From: an uncultured Prevotellaceae bacterium
GTDB taxonomy: Bacteria; Bacteroidota; Bacteroidia; Bacteroidales; Bacteroidaceae
Direction: 5' to 3'
Length of the DNA: 64,000 nt
Assembly: GCA_902788605.1 (NCBI GenBank)
Contig: CADAKX010000001.1
Coordinates: forward strand, 1 to 64,000
Below the pieces are notes generated by a model. It had not been told where the DNA came from and did not search any database. It saw only the letters and a program-made list of their open reading frames with translations. How positions within the stretch are numbered: position 1 is the stretch's first letter; every line of letters begins with the position of its first letter. Shown here one piece after another: positions 56,479 through 64,000 of the stretch. The position numbers were made by a program, and so were the translations under genes.

Positions 56479-56932
56479 TCTTCTGGGATTTATCATAGCG
56501 GTTGCACTGGCATTGTCCAGCTGCAACCGCCAAACTATTTACAGCCACTACGAACCCGTTGACATTGATGGATGGGAACGTAGCGACACCTTGTGGTTTT
56601 ACGCTGGCGGACTGACAGAGGGCTGTTACAACGAACAAGTGGGACTACGCATCAACGGCAACTACCCCTTCAAAGACCTGTCTCTTGTCGTTGAGCAACG
56701 ACTGCTGTCCACACAAACCATCATCAAATGCGATACACTCAACCTGGCCATCACAGACGATGACGGCTTTTTCCAAGGCGAAGGACTAAGTCTTTTACAA
56801 TACGAGACCAGCCTGGGCACTATCAGCCTGCCCACATCAGACACCCTTCAGGTAGCCATTATCCATAACATGAAACGAGAGGTGATGCCTGGCATTGCCG
56901 ACGTCGGCATCACACTTCAGAAAGCACCATGA
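56459..56932 (+). CDS. gldH: GldH-family gliding-motility-type lipoprotein
   Basis: This 157-residue lipoprotein has a basic N-terminus (MKLKRNS), a hydrophobic segment and lipobox Cys22 (LSSC), followed by NRQTIYSHY without acidic residues, which suggests retention on the periplasmic side. The body is a small beta-rich domain. GldH is needed for gliding in Flavobacterium, but homologues are widespread in non-gliding Bacteroidota such as Prevotella, where the role is unknown. The start lies inside the end of ricT (20-bp overlap, different frame), so the two genes are probably translationally coupled. Conserved synteny holB-ricT-gldH supports the call. Its stop is 3 bp from the rodA stop on the other strand. 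Confidence 0.85.
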   Translation: MKLKRNSLLGFIIAVALALSSCNRQTIYSHYEPVDIDGWERSDTLWFYAGGLTEGCYNEQVGLRINGNYPFKDLSLVVEQRLLSTQTIIKCDTLNLAITDDDGFFQGEGLSLLQYETSLGTISLPTSDTLQVAIIHNMKREVMPGIADVGITLQKAP

Positions 56933-56935
56933 TCT

Positions 56936-58405
56936 TTAGGTTCTAATCTTATGGCGCCCTGCATCAATACGCAGAAAGATAAACAGCAGCAGCGTGAAGC
57001 CCCACAACGATGAACCGCCATAAGAGAAGAACGGCAAAGGAATACCGATAACAGGTGTCAGGCCCAGCACCATGCCCACATTAATAAAGACATGGAACAG
57101 GAATACCGACAATACACAATAGCCATAGATGCGACCAAAAGCCATTGGCTGGCGTTCTGCCAGATGAATCAGGCGCAAGATAAGTGCCAGGAACAGCAGT
57201 AGCACACCGGCAGCTCCCACAAAACCTTCTTCCTCACCAACTGTACAAAAGATAAAGTCTGTGTCCTGCTCAGGCACATACTTCAGTTTGGTCTGCGTGC
57301 CATTAAGGAAGCCTTTGCCTTCCAGTCCACCAGAGCCAATAGCAATCTCGCTCTGATGCACATTATAGCCGGCACCTCTCAGATCCTCCTCCAGACCCAG
57401 CAACACGTTAATACGGGTACGCTGGTGAGCCTCAAGCACATGATTGAGGGCATAGTCGGCCGAATTAAAGAAGACCACCGAACCAGCAGCAAAGAGCGCT
57501 ATCCACAGATAATTACGGATACGCTTAAAGACAGCACGCCACAACAGATAGCCAACCAACAAGATACACATGGTCAGCTGCACCCAAAACAGGTTGAAGG
57601 GGATGACATAGACGGCAAAAAGCAGGAAGACTAATGTCAGGCCCAGACAGGCGCCCAGACAATGCATGGCCTCTCGCCAGTTATGACAATAGACACCCAT
57701 CATCACCGAAGAGAATATCTGGATGAGCAGCATCACGATGAAATAGCCTATCGACGTTGGTGTATTAAATAAGGTGGGCTCTGCAAAACGGATGCCTATG
57801 ACAAAGTAGGCCACCATGACGACACCCGAGAAGAGCACACTACCCGTCATGCCTTCACGATAGAGCATTAGGAAGAAGGCCAGATAAACCAATGCGGAAC
57901 CGGTCTCACGCTGCATCACGATACAGAGCATCGGCACAAAGATAATGGCAAGCGTGGTCACGAGGTCCTTCACACGATGGATGTCATACCCATAGGTTCC
58001 CATAAACTTGGCCAGGGCCAAGGCTGTGGCAAACTTCGCAAACTCTGCTGGCTGCAATCGTAAGGGGCCCAAGACAAGCCACGAACGGGAGCCTTTGATA
58101 CTATGTGGATTAAAGATAGTGGCAAAAAGCAACAACACGAGGAGGCCAAAGAGGATATATGCAAAGGTGTCGTAGAGGCGGTCATCAAGCAACAGCAACA
58201 CCAACCCCAGGAACATCGACGTGCCTATCCACACTATCTGCATACCCGAACGGGCTGAAAGTGAGAAAAGGTCAGTCTCGCCATATGTATAACTCGCACC
58301 ACACACGCTGACCCAGCCAAACGAGAGCAAGGCCACATAGATGATGATGGTCCACCAATCGATGGAGCGAAGAATGCCTGGTTGTCTATCTGATTGCATT
58401 GCCAT
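56936..58405 (-). CDS. rodA: Rod-shape peptidoglycan glycosyltransferase RodA
   Basis: This is a 489-residue SEDS-family membrane glycosyltransferase that polymerises lipid II along the cell side wall together with PBP2. There are about ten to eleven membrane segments. Family motifs include GSRSWLVLGPLRLQPAEFAK (about 104-123), QRETGSALVY (about 164-173) and the C-terminal VIGIPLPFFSYGGSS. It is longer than typical E. coli RodA (370 residues) because of an extra central membrane region (about 205-310), as is common in Bacteroidota. It starts within the end of mrdA (20-bp overlap) and is the last gene of the purH-mre-mrdA-rodA unit. Confidence 0.95.
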   Translation of the reverse strand: MAMQSDRQPGILRSIDWWTIIIYVALLSFGWVSVCGASYTYGETDLFSLSARSGMQIVWIGTSMFLGLVLLLLDDRLYDTFAYILFGLLVLLLFATIFNPHSIKGSRSWLVLGPLRLQPAEFAKFATALALAKFMGTYGYDIHRVKDLVTTLAIIFVPMLCIVMQRETGSALVYLAFFLMLYREGMTGSVLFSGVVMVAYFVIGIRFAEPTLFNTPTSIGYFIVMLLIQIFSSVMMGVYCHNWREAMHCLGACLGLTLVFLLFAVYVIPFNLFWVQLTMCILLVGYLLWRAVFKRIRNYLWIALFAAGSVVFFNSADYALNHVLEAHQRTRINVLLGLEEDLRGAGYNVHQSEIAIGSGGLEGKGFLNGTQTKLKYVPEQDTDFIFCTVGEEEGFVGAAGVLLLFLALILRLIHLAERQPMAFGRIYGYCVLSVFLFHVFINVGMVLGLTPVIGIPLPFFSYGGSSLWGFTLLLFIFLRIDAGRHKIRT

Positions 58406-60236
58406 AGCTGATGCGTTTATTTTGAATCTCTGTAGCCTTATTCTTCGAGGCCGCCGATAGTTCTCCGTGAATATATTGTTCCATGATCAGGCCACCAATA
58501 GGCACACCATAGGTGGCACCCCAGCCACCGTTCTCGACATAGACGGCCACAGCAATCTTTGGATTGTCCATCGGCGCAAAACCCATGAACACCGAGTGGT
58601 CGTGACCACGGTTCTGGGCCGTACCTGTCTTACCACAAGCCATAAAGTCATATTTCGCCAACTCATGGCAGGTGCCGCCAAGAGCTGCAGAACGCATGCC
58701 CTGCACCACAGCCTCATAAGCTTCGCGCTTCGCCATCGTATAGCGGCGCTTGGTATAGAGTGTGTCAAGCGGTTCTCCCTCCACTTCCTTCACCACATGG
58801 GGCGTGATAAACCAGCCACGGTTGGCAATGGTAGCACCCAGATTGGCAATCTGCAACGGTGTGGCATTAACCTCACCCTGACCAATAGAAATAGAAATAA
58901 TGGTAAGACCGTTCCACGAGCCCTTATAGGCTTTGTCATAGAACTGCGCATTGGGAATCAAGCCACGCTTCTCGCCTGGCAGGTCAATGCCCAACTGATA
59001 GCCAAAGCCCATCGAAACCATATAGTCGCGCCAGGTATTCATGGCCTCCTGCACGGTGTGATACTTCTGTCGATTGCCAATCATATGATAGAGTCCCCAA
59101 CAGAAATAGCCATTGCACGACGTCGAGATGGCAGGAACCAACGGTAAAGGTGAGCTATGTCCATGACAGCCCACTCGTAAACCCTTAAACACAAAACCAT
59201 GATAGCAAGGATAGGCGGTCTGCGGCGAGATGATTCCCTCGGAAAGGAACGTCAGAGCCTGAGTGGTCTTGAACGTAGAGCCTGGAGGATACTGTCCCAT
59301 GATAGAACGGTTGAGCAGGGGCTTCCAGGTATCCTGACTCAGCATGCGATGGCTCTTAGAGCGCTGACGCCCCACCATCATACGAGGGTCGTAGTTAGGC
59401 GAACTGGCCATACACAGCACCTCACCAGTAGTAGGCTCTATGGCAACCACAGAGCCAATCTTTCCTTCAAGTAGCTGCTCTGCCAAGGCCTGTAACTTCA
59501 GGTCAAGTCCCAGCGTCAGGTTCTTTCCAGGCACAGGCGGACTGTCGAGTTCTCCATTCTTATAGCTGCCCTGGATACGTCCGTGAGCATCACGAAGCAG
59601 AATCTGCACACCTTTTTCGCCTCGCAGGTATTTCTCATAAGAACGCTCCACACCGAGTTTGCCGATATAATCGCCAGGCTGATAATAGTCGTCGGCCTCA
59701 ATATCAGAAGGTGATACCTCGGCCACATCGCCCAACACGTGGGCGGCATAAGGATGTTCATACTGACGGATACTGCGCTTCTGGGCATAAAAGCCTGGGA
59801 AACGGTACATCTTCTCTTGAAATACGCTGAAATCGTGGTCAGAGAGCTGATTCATGAACATCTGCTCGGTAAAACGCGAATAGCCCGGATTCTTAGAGCG
59901 GTCCTTAATATTAGCCATCCGTTCATCAAACTCCGTGCGATCGATATTCAAGGCTGCGCACAGTTCCAAGGTATCAAGACGATCCTTGACCTCGTTCATC
60001 ACCACCATAATATCATAGGCTGGCTGGTTATAAACCAGCAGTTCGCCATGACGGTCGGTAATCACGCCGCGAGAGGGGTATTCTATCTTCTTAAGGAAAG
60101 CGTTTGAGTCGGCGTTCTTCTTGTAGTCGTCACTCAACAACTGGAGAAAGAACAAGCGTATCATGTAGATGACAACAATTAATATTGCCACGCCACCAAT
60201 CACAAATCGCCTATTTTCCAGTCCGTAATCTTTCAC
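58386..60236 (-). CDS. mrdA: Penicillin-binding protein 2 (elongation transpeptidase)
   Basis: This is a 616-residue monofunctional transpeptidase of the elongasome. A membrane anchor is at about 11-33. A dimerisation (pedestal) domain spans about 50-230, including YPSRGVITDRHG. The transpeptidase domain spans about 255-600, with nucleophile Ser320 in STFK, Ser373-Cys-Asn375 as the SxN motif and Lys536 in KTG (ACGKTGTAQ). It crosslinks the glycan made by RodA. The gap to mreD is 8 bp and it overlaps rodA at the 3' end. All catalytic motifs are intact. The gene is essential for rod shape in related bacteria and is a target of beta-lactams. Confidence 0.95.
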   Translation of the reverse strand: MKDYGLENRRFVIGGVAILIVVIYMIRLFFLQLLSDDYKKNADSNAFLKKIEYPSRGVITDRHGELLVYNQPAYDIMVVMNEVKDRLDTLELCAALNIDRTEFDERMANIKDRSKNPGYSRFTEQMFMNQLSDHDFSVFQEKMYRFPGFYAQKRSIRQYEHPYAAHVLGDVAEVSPSDIEADDYYQPGDYIGKLGVERSYEKYLRGEKGVQILLRDAHGRIQGSYKNGELDSPPVPGKNLTLGLDLKLQALAEQLLEGKIGSVVAIEPTTGEVLCMASSPNYDPRMMVGRQRSKSHRMLSQDTWKPLLNRSIMGQYPPGSTFKTTQALTFLSEGIISPQTAYPCYHGFVFKGLRVGCHGHSSPLPLVPAISTSCNGYFCWGLYHMIGNRQKYHTVQEAMNTWRDYMVSMGFGYQLGIDLPGEKRGLIPNAQFYDKAYKGSWNGLTIISISIGQGEVNATPLQIANLGATIANRGWFITPHVVKEVEGEPLDTLYTKRRYTMAKREAYEAVVQGMRSAALGGTCHELAKYDFMACGKTGTAQNRGHDHSVFMGFAPMDNPKIAVAVYVENGGWGATYGVPIGGLIMEQYIHGELSAASKNKATEIQNKRISYGNAIR

Positions 60237-60244
60237 GTCAGCGA

Positions 60245-60742
60245 CTACTTTCTAATGGTTTCAATAGTAAAGATCAGGGCAAGCGTCAACAGGGCACTAC
60301 CAACGACACACTCAAGCCAATAGAGCCAATTGAAGAAGCTAAACAGATTGACGGTGAAGAAAACCATGCAATAAATCAGCATCATGATAGTAGCCAAGGA
60401 CATGAAATTACCCATACCCATCGTGTTTGCTGAAGCCTTCACCCTATCGTCCACATCACGGGGCAAGAATAGTTCCAAAAGATAGGGCTGCAAAGCGCCC
60501 ATCAACGTCAATGAGGCAGAAGCCACTCCTGGGGTGTTTGAGAAGGCATCAATCACCACACCCATCGAGAAGCACCACACCAGAATGGCCCACTTAGGAT
60601 AACTGCGGGGGAAGATAATGGCAAAGTAAGCATACAGCAACGGTGTGGCACAATGAAACAGTTGGATGCGATTAAGCACCAACGCCTGTGCCAAACAAAG
60701 CACCACCATCACCATCAGTCGCCGCAGAATATCGAATAACAT
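60245..60742 (-). CDS. mreD: Rod-shape determining membrane protein MreD
   Basis: This is a 165-residue integral membrane protein with about five hydrophobic segments and little motif conservation, as usual for MreD. It links MreC and MreB to the elongasome. Identification rests on membrane profile, length and its place between mreC and mrdA. The start at 60742 is 5 bp after mreC. Nothing unusual was seen. Confidence 0.88.
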   Translation of the reverse strand: MLFDILRRLMVMVVLCLAQALVLNRIQLFHCATPLLYAYFAIIFPRSYPKWAILVWCFSMGVVIDAFSNTPGVASASLTLMGALQPYLLELFLPRDVDDRVKASANTMGMGNFMSLATIMMLIYCMVFFTVNLFSFFNWLYWLECVVGSALLTLALIFTIETIRK

Positions 60743-60747
60743 ACGCT

Positions 60748-61617
60748 TTAGTTCCTACTTCTTTGCAATGCCATCGAATCGCGGGCTGCCTCGTTGAGCC
60801 TCATCCGATCAGCAAAATCCTTTTCTGTTATCACACAAACATCGCGCAATCGCGAGAAATCAGTAGACAAGTTTATCTTAAGACGATACGACAAACCGTC
60901 GGGCGAGTCGGCAATCTCCAGAATCTTACCAATCAGGATGCCCTTAGGGAAGATTGACGAATAACCACTTGTCTCCACCCAATCGCCCACTTTAAACTTG
61001 GCATGACGGGGAATATCATCCACATAGGCAATCACAGGATTACCACCATCCCAAGTAACATAGCCGAAATAGCCTTTGCCACGAATGGCGCAACTGATAC
61101 GCGACCACTTGTTGAGCACAGGGATAACAATAGAGTAGTGGGTACTGGTCTGATAGACCACACCCACTACTCCTGTACCACAGGCCACACCCATGTCTAC
61201 TTCTACGCCATCGGCCGTACCACGGTCAATGGTTATCAAATTATCTGCTCTGTTTATAGAGTTGGAAACCACCTTGGCCTGTACAAAACGATAACTGCCA
61301 AGATGATTCATCATAGTCTGAAGCGACTGGACAGAGTCCTCATGCGCATCAGCCTTTTGCTCCTTATAGAGTCTTAGTTGTTGTTCCAGTATAAGATTGC
61401 GGCGTGTGAGAGCCTCGTTTTGCTCTACCAGCGAGAAATACTGCTCCAAGCCTGACTGCCATTCATAGACTTTTCCCACAACCGCATTGGCCGACGACAC
61501 CCACACGCTGCCCTGATAACTGTTGTATCTAAACAGCATCACACCACTGGCCACCTCCAATAAAAGGAAGATAAACCAGTGGTAGTACTTCGTGAGAAAC
61601 GCCAGCAGGTTATGCAT
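60748..61617 (-). CDS. mreC: Rod-shape determining protein MreC
   Basis: This 289-residue protein has one N-terminal membrane segment (about 10-28), a coiled-coil region (about 60-100; SLVEQNEALTRRNLILEQQL) and two beta domains in the periplasm (about 110-280). It contains IDRGTADGVEVDMGV and GYSSIFPKGILIGKI, both typical of MreC. It activates PBP2 and links it to MreB. The gap to mreB is 1 bp, indicating tight operon structure. Confidence 0.95.
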   Translation of the reverse strand: MHNLLAFLTKYYHWFIFLLLEVASGVMLFRYNSYQGSVWVSSANAVVGKVYEWQSGLEQYFSLVEQNEALTRRNLILEQQLRLYKEQKADAHEDSVQSLQTMMNHLGSYRFVQAKVVSNSINRADNLITIDRGTADGVEVDMGVACGTGVVGVVYQTSTHYSIVIPVLNKWSRISCAIRGKGYFGYVTWDGGNPVIAYVDDIPRHAKFKVGDWVETSGYSSIFPKGILIGKILEIADSPDGLSYRLKINLSTDFSRLRDVCVITEKDFADRMRLNEAARDSMALQRSRN

Positions 61618-61618
61618 G

Positions 61619-62641
61619 CTATCTCATCAGGAACGAGAAACGATCAACGTTCTTAAGTGCAATACCAGCACCCTTTGCCACAGAGTGCAAGGGATCCTCA
61701 GGTACATGGAATGGAATATTGATCTTATCTTCGAGACGCTTGTCGAGGCCACGCAAAAGAGCGCCGCCACCACTCAGATAGATACCATTGCGCACGATGT
61801 CGGCATACAACTCTGGAGGTGTATTCTCGAGTGCAGAAAGCACAGCGTTCTCAATCTTCGCAATGGTCTTGTCCAGACAATGAGCAATCTCTTGGTAGCA
61901 CACAGGAACCTCCATAGGCAGTGCCGTAATACGGTTAGGACCGTGAACGATATAGTCTTCTGGAGCCTCATCACCCAGGTCGGTCAGAGCCGAACCCACA
62001 TGAATCTTAATACGCTCAGCCATACGCTCAGACACCTTGACATTATGCTGACGTGACATGTATTCCTGGATGTCGGCTGTCAGATCGTCACCAGCCGTAC
62101 GGATGGAGTTGTTTGACACGATACCACCCAATGAAATAACGGCAATCTCTGTAGAACCGCCACCGATATCAACAATCATATTGCCCTCGGGAGCCTCTAC
62201 ATCAACGCCAATACCAATAGCTGCTGCCATCGGCTCGAAAATCAGATAGACATCGCGGCCGTCTGCATGCTCAGCAGAGTCGCGCACAGCACGAAGCTCC
62301 ACCTCAGTAGAACCGCTGGGCACGCCAATCACCATACGCAGCGAAGGCGAGAAGAAATGACGGCCCGTGTGAACCATCTTTATCAGTCCGCGCATCATCT
62401 GCTCACAGGCAGAGAAGTCGGCAATCACGCCATCACGCAAAGGACGGATGGTGCGGATATTGTCGTGTGTCTTTTCATACATCATCTTGGCCTGCTGTCC
62501 CACGGCAATCATCTTATCCGTGCGACGGTCGAGTGCAACAACCGAAGGCTCGTCTACCACGATCTTGTCATCACTGATGATAATCGTGTTGGCTGTGCCA
62601 AGGTCCATGGCCAGCTCTTGTCTGAAACTAAAAAATCCCAT
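61619..62641 (-). CDS. mreB: Actin-like rod-shape protein MreB
   Basis: This is a 340-residue bacterial actin that forms membrane-bound filaments and directs side-wall synthesis. I start at 62641 (MGFFSF), which gives the usual N-terminal amphipathic stretch followed by phosphate-binding MDLGTANT. An in-frame start at 62662 would overlap purH. DIGGGSTE (second phosphate loop) and LSGGGALLRGLD near the C-terminus are intact. It lies 5 bp after purH and 1 bp before mreC, so it is co-transcribed with both. Confidence 0.96.
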   Translation of the reverse strand: MGFFSFRQELAMDLGTANTIIISDDKIVVDEPSVVALDRRTDKMIAVGQQAKMMYEKTHDNIRTIRPLRDGVIADFSACEQMMRGLIKMVHTGRHFFSPSLRMVIGVPSGSTEVELRAVRDSAEHADGRDVYLIFEPMAAAIGIGVDVEAPEGNMIVDIGGGSTEIAVISLGGIVSNNSIRTAGDDLTADIQEYMSRQHNVKVSERMAERIKIHVGSALTDLGDEAPEDYIVHGPNRITALPMEVPVCYQEIAHCLDKTIAKIENAVLSALENTPPELYADIVRNGIYLSGGGALLRGLDKRLEDKINIPFHVPEDPLHSVAKGAGIALKNVDRFSFLMR

Positions 62642-62646
62642 TCTAA

Positions 62647-63240
62647 TTATTTTGTAAACCAACTGTGAATAGCGGTGTCATAATGACTGCTGACACCAAA
62701 GGCACGAGCTGCGAACATCTTACGGTCCTCAATATCTGTTTGAGCGCCTTTCTTGTTCAGGATATCAAGCAGCACGCTGTACTCAGCCTTCGAAGGAACA
62801 ATAACAACGTCCTTGAAGTTCTTGGCACCAGCACGAATCAGAGAAATGCCGCCAATATCAATCTTCTCGATGATATCGGCCTCGTCAGCACCACTGGCCA
62901 CGGTCTGCTCAAAGGGATAGAGGTCAACAATAACCAGATCAATCTCGGGAATCTCATACTGAGCCATCTGCTCACGATCGCCTTCATTCTCACGACGTCC
63001 CAAGATACCTCCGAACACTTTGGGATGCAGCGTCTTTACACGACCGCCCAGAATTGAAGGATAGGTTGTTACGTCCTCAACCTTCTGGCAATCATAACCT
63101 TGCTCTTCGATGAATTTCTGCGTACCGCCTGTCGACAAGAAGCGTACGCCCTCTTCATTAAGTTTCTTCAACAACTCGTCCAACCCGTCTTTGTGGAACA
63201 CAGAAATCAATGCTGTTTTAATCTTTCTAACTTCAGCCAT
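62647..63240 (-). CDS. purH: IMP cyclohydrolase, single-domain PurH
   Basis: This 197-residue protein covers the N-terminal MGS-like domain of PurH, which closes FAICAR to IMP in the last step of purine synthesis. Family features are complete: STGGTQKFIEE, GGRVKTLHPKVFGGIL, DLVIVDLYPFEQTV, DIGGISLIRAGAKNF and the closing SSHYDTAIHSWF. The usual C-terminal AICAR formyltransferase domain (about 310 residues) is absent. The stop codon is followed after 5 bp by mreB, with no trace of the missing part, so this is a short form and not a recent truncation. The formyltransferase must be encoded elsewhere. It is the first gene of the cell-shape operon. Confidence 0.9.
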   Translation of the reverse strand: MAEVRKIKTALISVFHKDGLDELLKKLNEEGVRFLSTGGTQKFIEEQGYDCQKVEDVTTYPSILGGRVKTLHPKVFGGILGRRENEGDREQMAQYEIPEIDLVIVDLYPFEQTVASGADEADIIEKIDIGGISLIRAGAKNFKDVVIVPSKAEYSVLLDILNKKGAQTDIEDRKMFAARAFGVSSHYDTAIHSWFTK

Positions 63241-63275
63241 ACCTATTTTTATATAACGTTATATATTTGAGGGTG

Positions 63276-63283
63276 CAAAGGTA
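63276..63283 (-). promoter_or_regulatory. -7 promoter element for purH-mre-mrdA-rodA
   Basis: On the minus strand this reads TACCTTTG, about 36 bp upstream of purH. No other element was seen up to rodA, so the six genes probably share it. Confidence 0.75.
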
Positions 63284-63386
63284 CAAAATAATTCGTTATT
63301 AGCCATTCATTATCCATAATTATTTTGCGAAACATCTATTTTTTTTATTGCAAATCAAAGACGACTGCAAATAATTCTTAAAACGT

Positions 63387-63417
63387 TTTGCAATTCACCC
63401 ATTTTATAGTACCTTTG
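63387..63417 (+). promoter_or_regulatory. Full Bacteroidota promoter for ftsX
   Basis: TTTG at 63387-63390, 19 bp of spacer and TACCTTTG at 63410-63417. This gives both consensus parts at ideal distance, about 44 bp upstream of the ftsX start. It is divergent from the purH promoter. Confidence 0.85.
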
Positions 63418-63460
63418 CAGAATTATTTTACGAATTTGCCTATATAGGCTCATTTTTCAA

Positions 63461-64000
63461 ATGAGAAAAGGAAAAAAAATGAATAAACGCAGACATCGTC
63501 TGCAGATGGTGACACTCTGCATCAGTGCAACGATGGTTCTGGTTTTATTGGGTTTAGTAGTACTTTCCGTGCTCACCGCCCACAACCTCCAGAAGAACCT
63601 GCGTGAAAATATTGAAATAAGCGTTATTTTGGAAGATACGGTATCTGTCAAAGACGGAACCGTTCTGGGTTCGTATATCAAGACCAAGCCTTATGCTCGC
63701 GAGGTGGTTTACATCAGCAGCGAAGACGCATTGAAGACTGCCAAGGACGAGATGGGCATTGACCCCACCGAGTTTGCTGGCTGCAACCCCTTCTCTGCCG
63801 AACTGACGGTGAAGTTGGAAGCCGAATATGCCAACACCGATTCACTGCAGAAGATTGCCAACACACTACGCAAGAACAGCAAGGTTGTTGACGTGGCCTA
63901 TACAAAAGACGAGATAGAGGGAATGAATCGCATCCTTGAGCCCATCAGCATTGCATTGCTTATCCTGTCGGCATTGCTTATATTCATTTGCTACACGTTG
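63461..64000 (+). CDS. ftsX: Cell-division permease FtsX, N-terminal part
   Basis: The frame is open to the right edge, giving 180 residues. It begins MRKGKKMNKRRHR, with a second possible start at 63479. A membrane segment follows at about 22-44 (MVLVLLGLVVLSVLTAH), then the periplasmic FtsX extracellular domain (about 45-160; RENIEISVILED, NPFSAELTVKL), and the start of the second membrane segment (IALLILSALLIFICYTL). FtsX works with the ATPase FtsE to activate cell-wall hydrolases at the division site. The rest of the protein (two more membrane segments) lies outside the window. The protein has the Bacteroidota-type short periplasmic domain. Confidence 0.9.
   Translation, partial: MRKGKKMNKRRHRLQMVTLCISATMVLVLLGLVVLSVLTAHNLQKNLRENIEISVILEDTVSVKDGTVLGSYIKTKPYAREVVYISSEDALKTAKDEMGIDPTEFAGCNPFSAELTVKLEAEYANTDSLQKIANTLRKNSKVVDVAYTKDEIEGMNRILEPISIALLILSALLIFICYTL

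Noticed and set aside
62647..62700. purH truncated by a recent frameshift
   Set aside because: The stop is followed within 5 bp by mreB with no remnant of the formyltransferase domain, so the short form is the natural end in this sequence.

Overview
The window comes from a Bacteroidota genome, most likely Prevotellaceae (Prevotella/Segatella-like). The evidence is tandem SusC/SusD pairs, a hybrid two-component regulator, a gldH lipoprotein gene, lipoproteins with acidic residues after the lipobox cysteine, and Bacteroidota-type promoters (TAnnTTTG, sometimes with an upstream TTTG) in front of most transcription units. No rRNA or tRNA gene, intact mobile element or CRISPR array was found.

Layout. 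(1) 1-1680 is an accessory, decaying stretch. It holds the 3' part of a broken RloA/AbiLii-type ATPase gene and then an unusual 392-bp non-coding element with ~85-bp inverted arms and three 22-bp palindromic units in its centre. (2) 1684-2511 is a CPBP membrane protease. (3) 2626-22626 (minus) is a ~20-kb run of nine carbohydrate-active enzyme genes read from one promoter at 22658: GH5-GH43, GH43, GH97, GH31, GH3, GH43-CBM6-esterase, GH43-CBM6, CE6-CE1 and a PHB-depolymerase-like esterase. (4) 22788-26636 is a separate 1282-residue modular secreted protein with its own promoter and terminator. (5) 26941-30861 is the hybrid two-component sensor/regulator. (6) A short promoter-to-terminator segment at 31069-31216 may be a small RNA. 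(7) 31309-47563 (minus) is a seven-gene outer-membrane operon: FAS1 lipoprotein, SusC, SusD, FAS1, FAS1, SusC, SusD. (8) Next come a TonB receptor, a stand-alone receiver protein and a divergent GH51 arabinofuranosidase. (9) 53195-64000 is housekeeping: metF-holB-ricT-gldH on plus, purH-mreB-mreC-mreD-mrdA-rodA on minus, and the start of ftsX on plus.

How it works together. Regions 3-8 look like one polysaccharide utilisation locus for a decorated arabinoxylan-type hemicellulose. SusC/SusD/FAS1 proteins would bind and import oligosaccharides. Esterases would remove acetyl and feruloyl groups, GH43/GH51 arabinose, GH31/GH97 alpha-linked caps, and GH3/GH43 xylose. The hybrid regulator would sense a released oligosaccharide. 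Substrate is inferred from family content; no GH10/GH11 backbone xylanase is present.

The most unusual signals are non-coding. Three intergenic regions each carry three to five copies of a locus-specific short palindrome at a fixed 21- or 22-bp period. One set sits inside the large inverted-repeat element.
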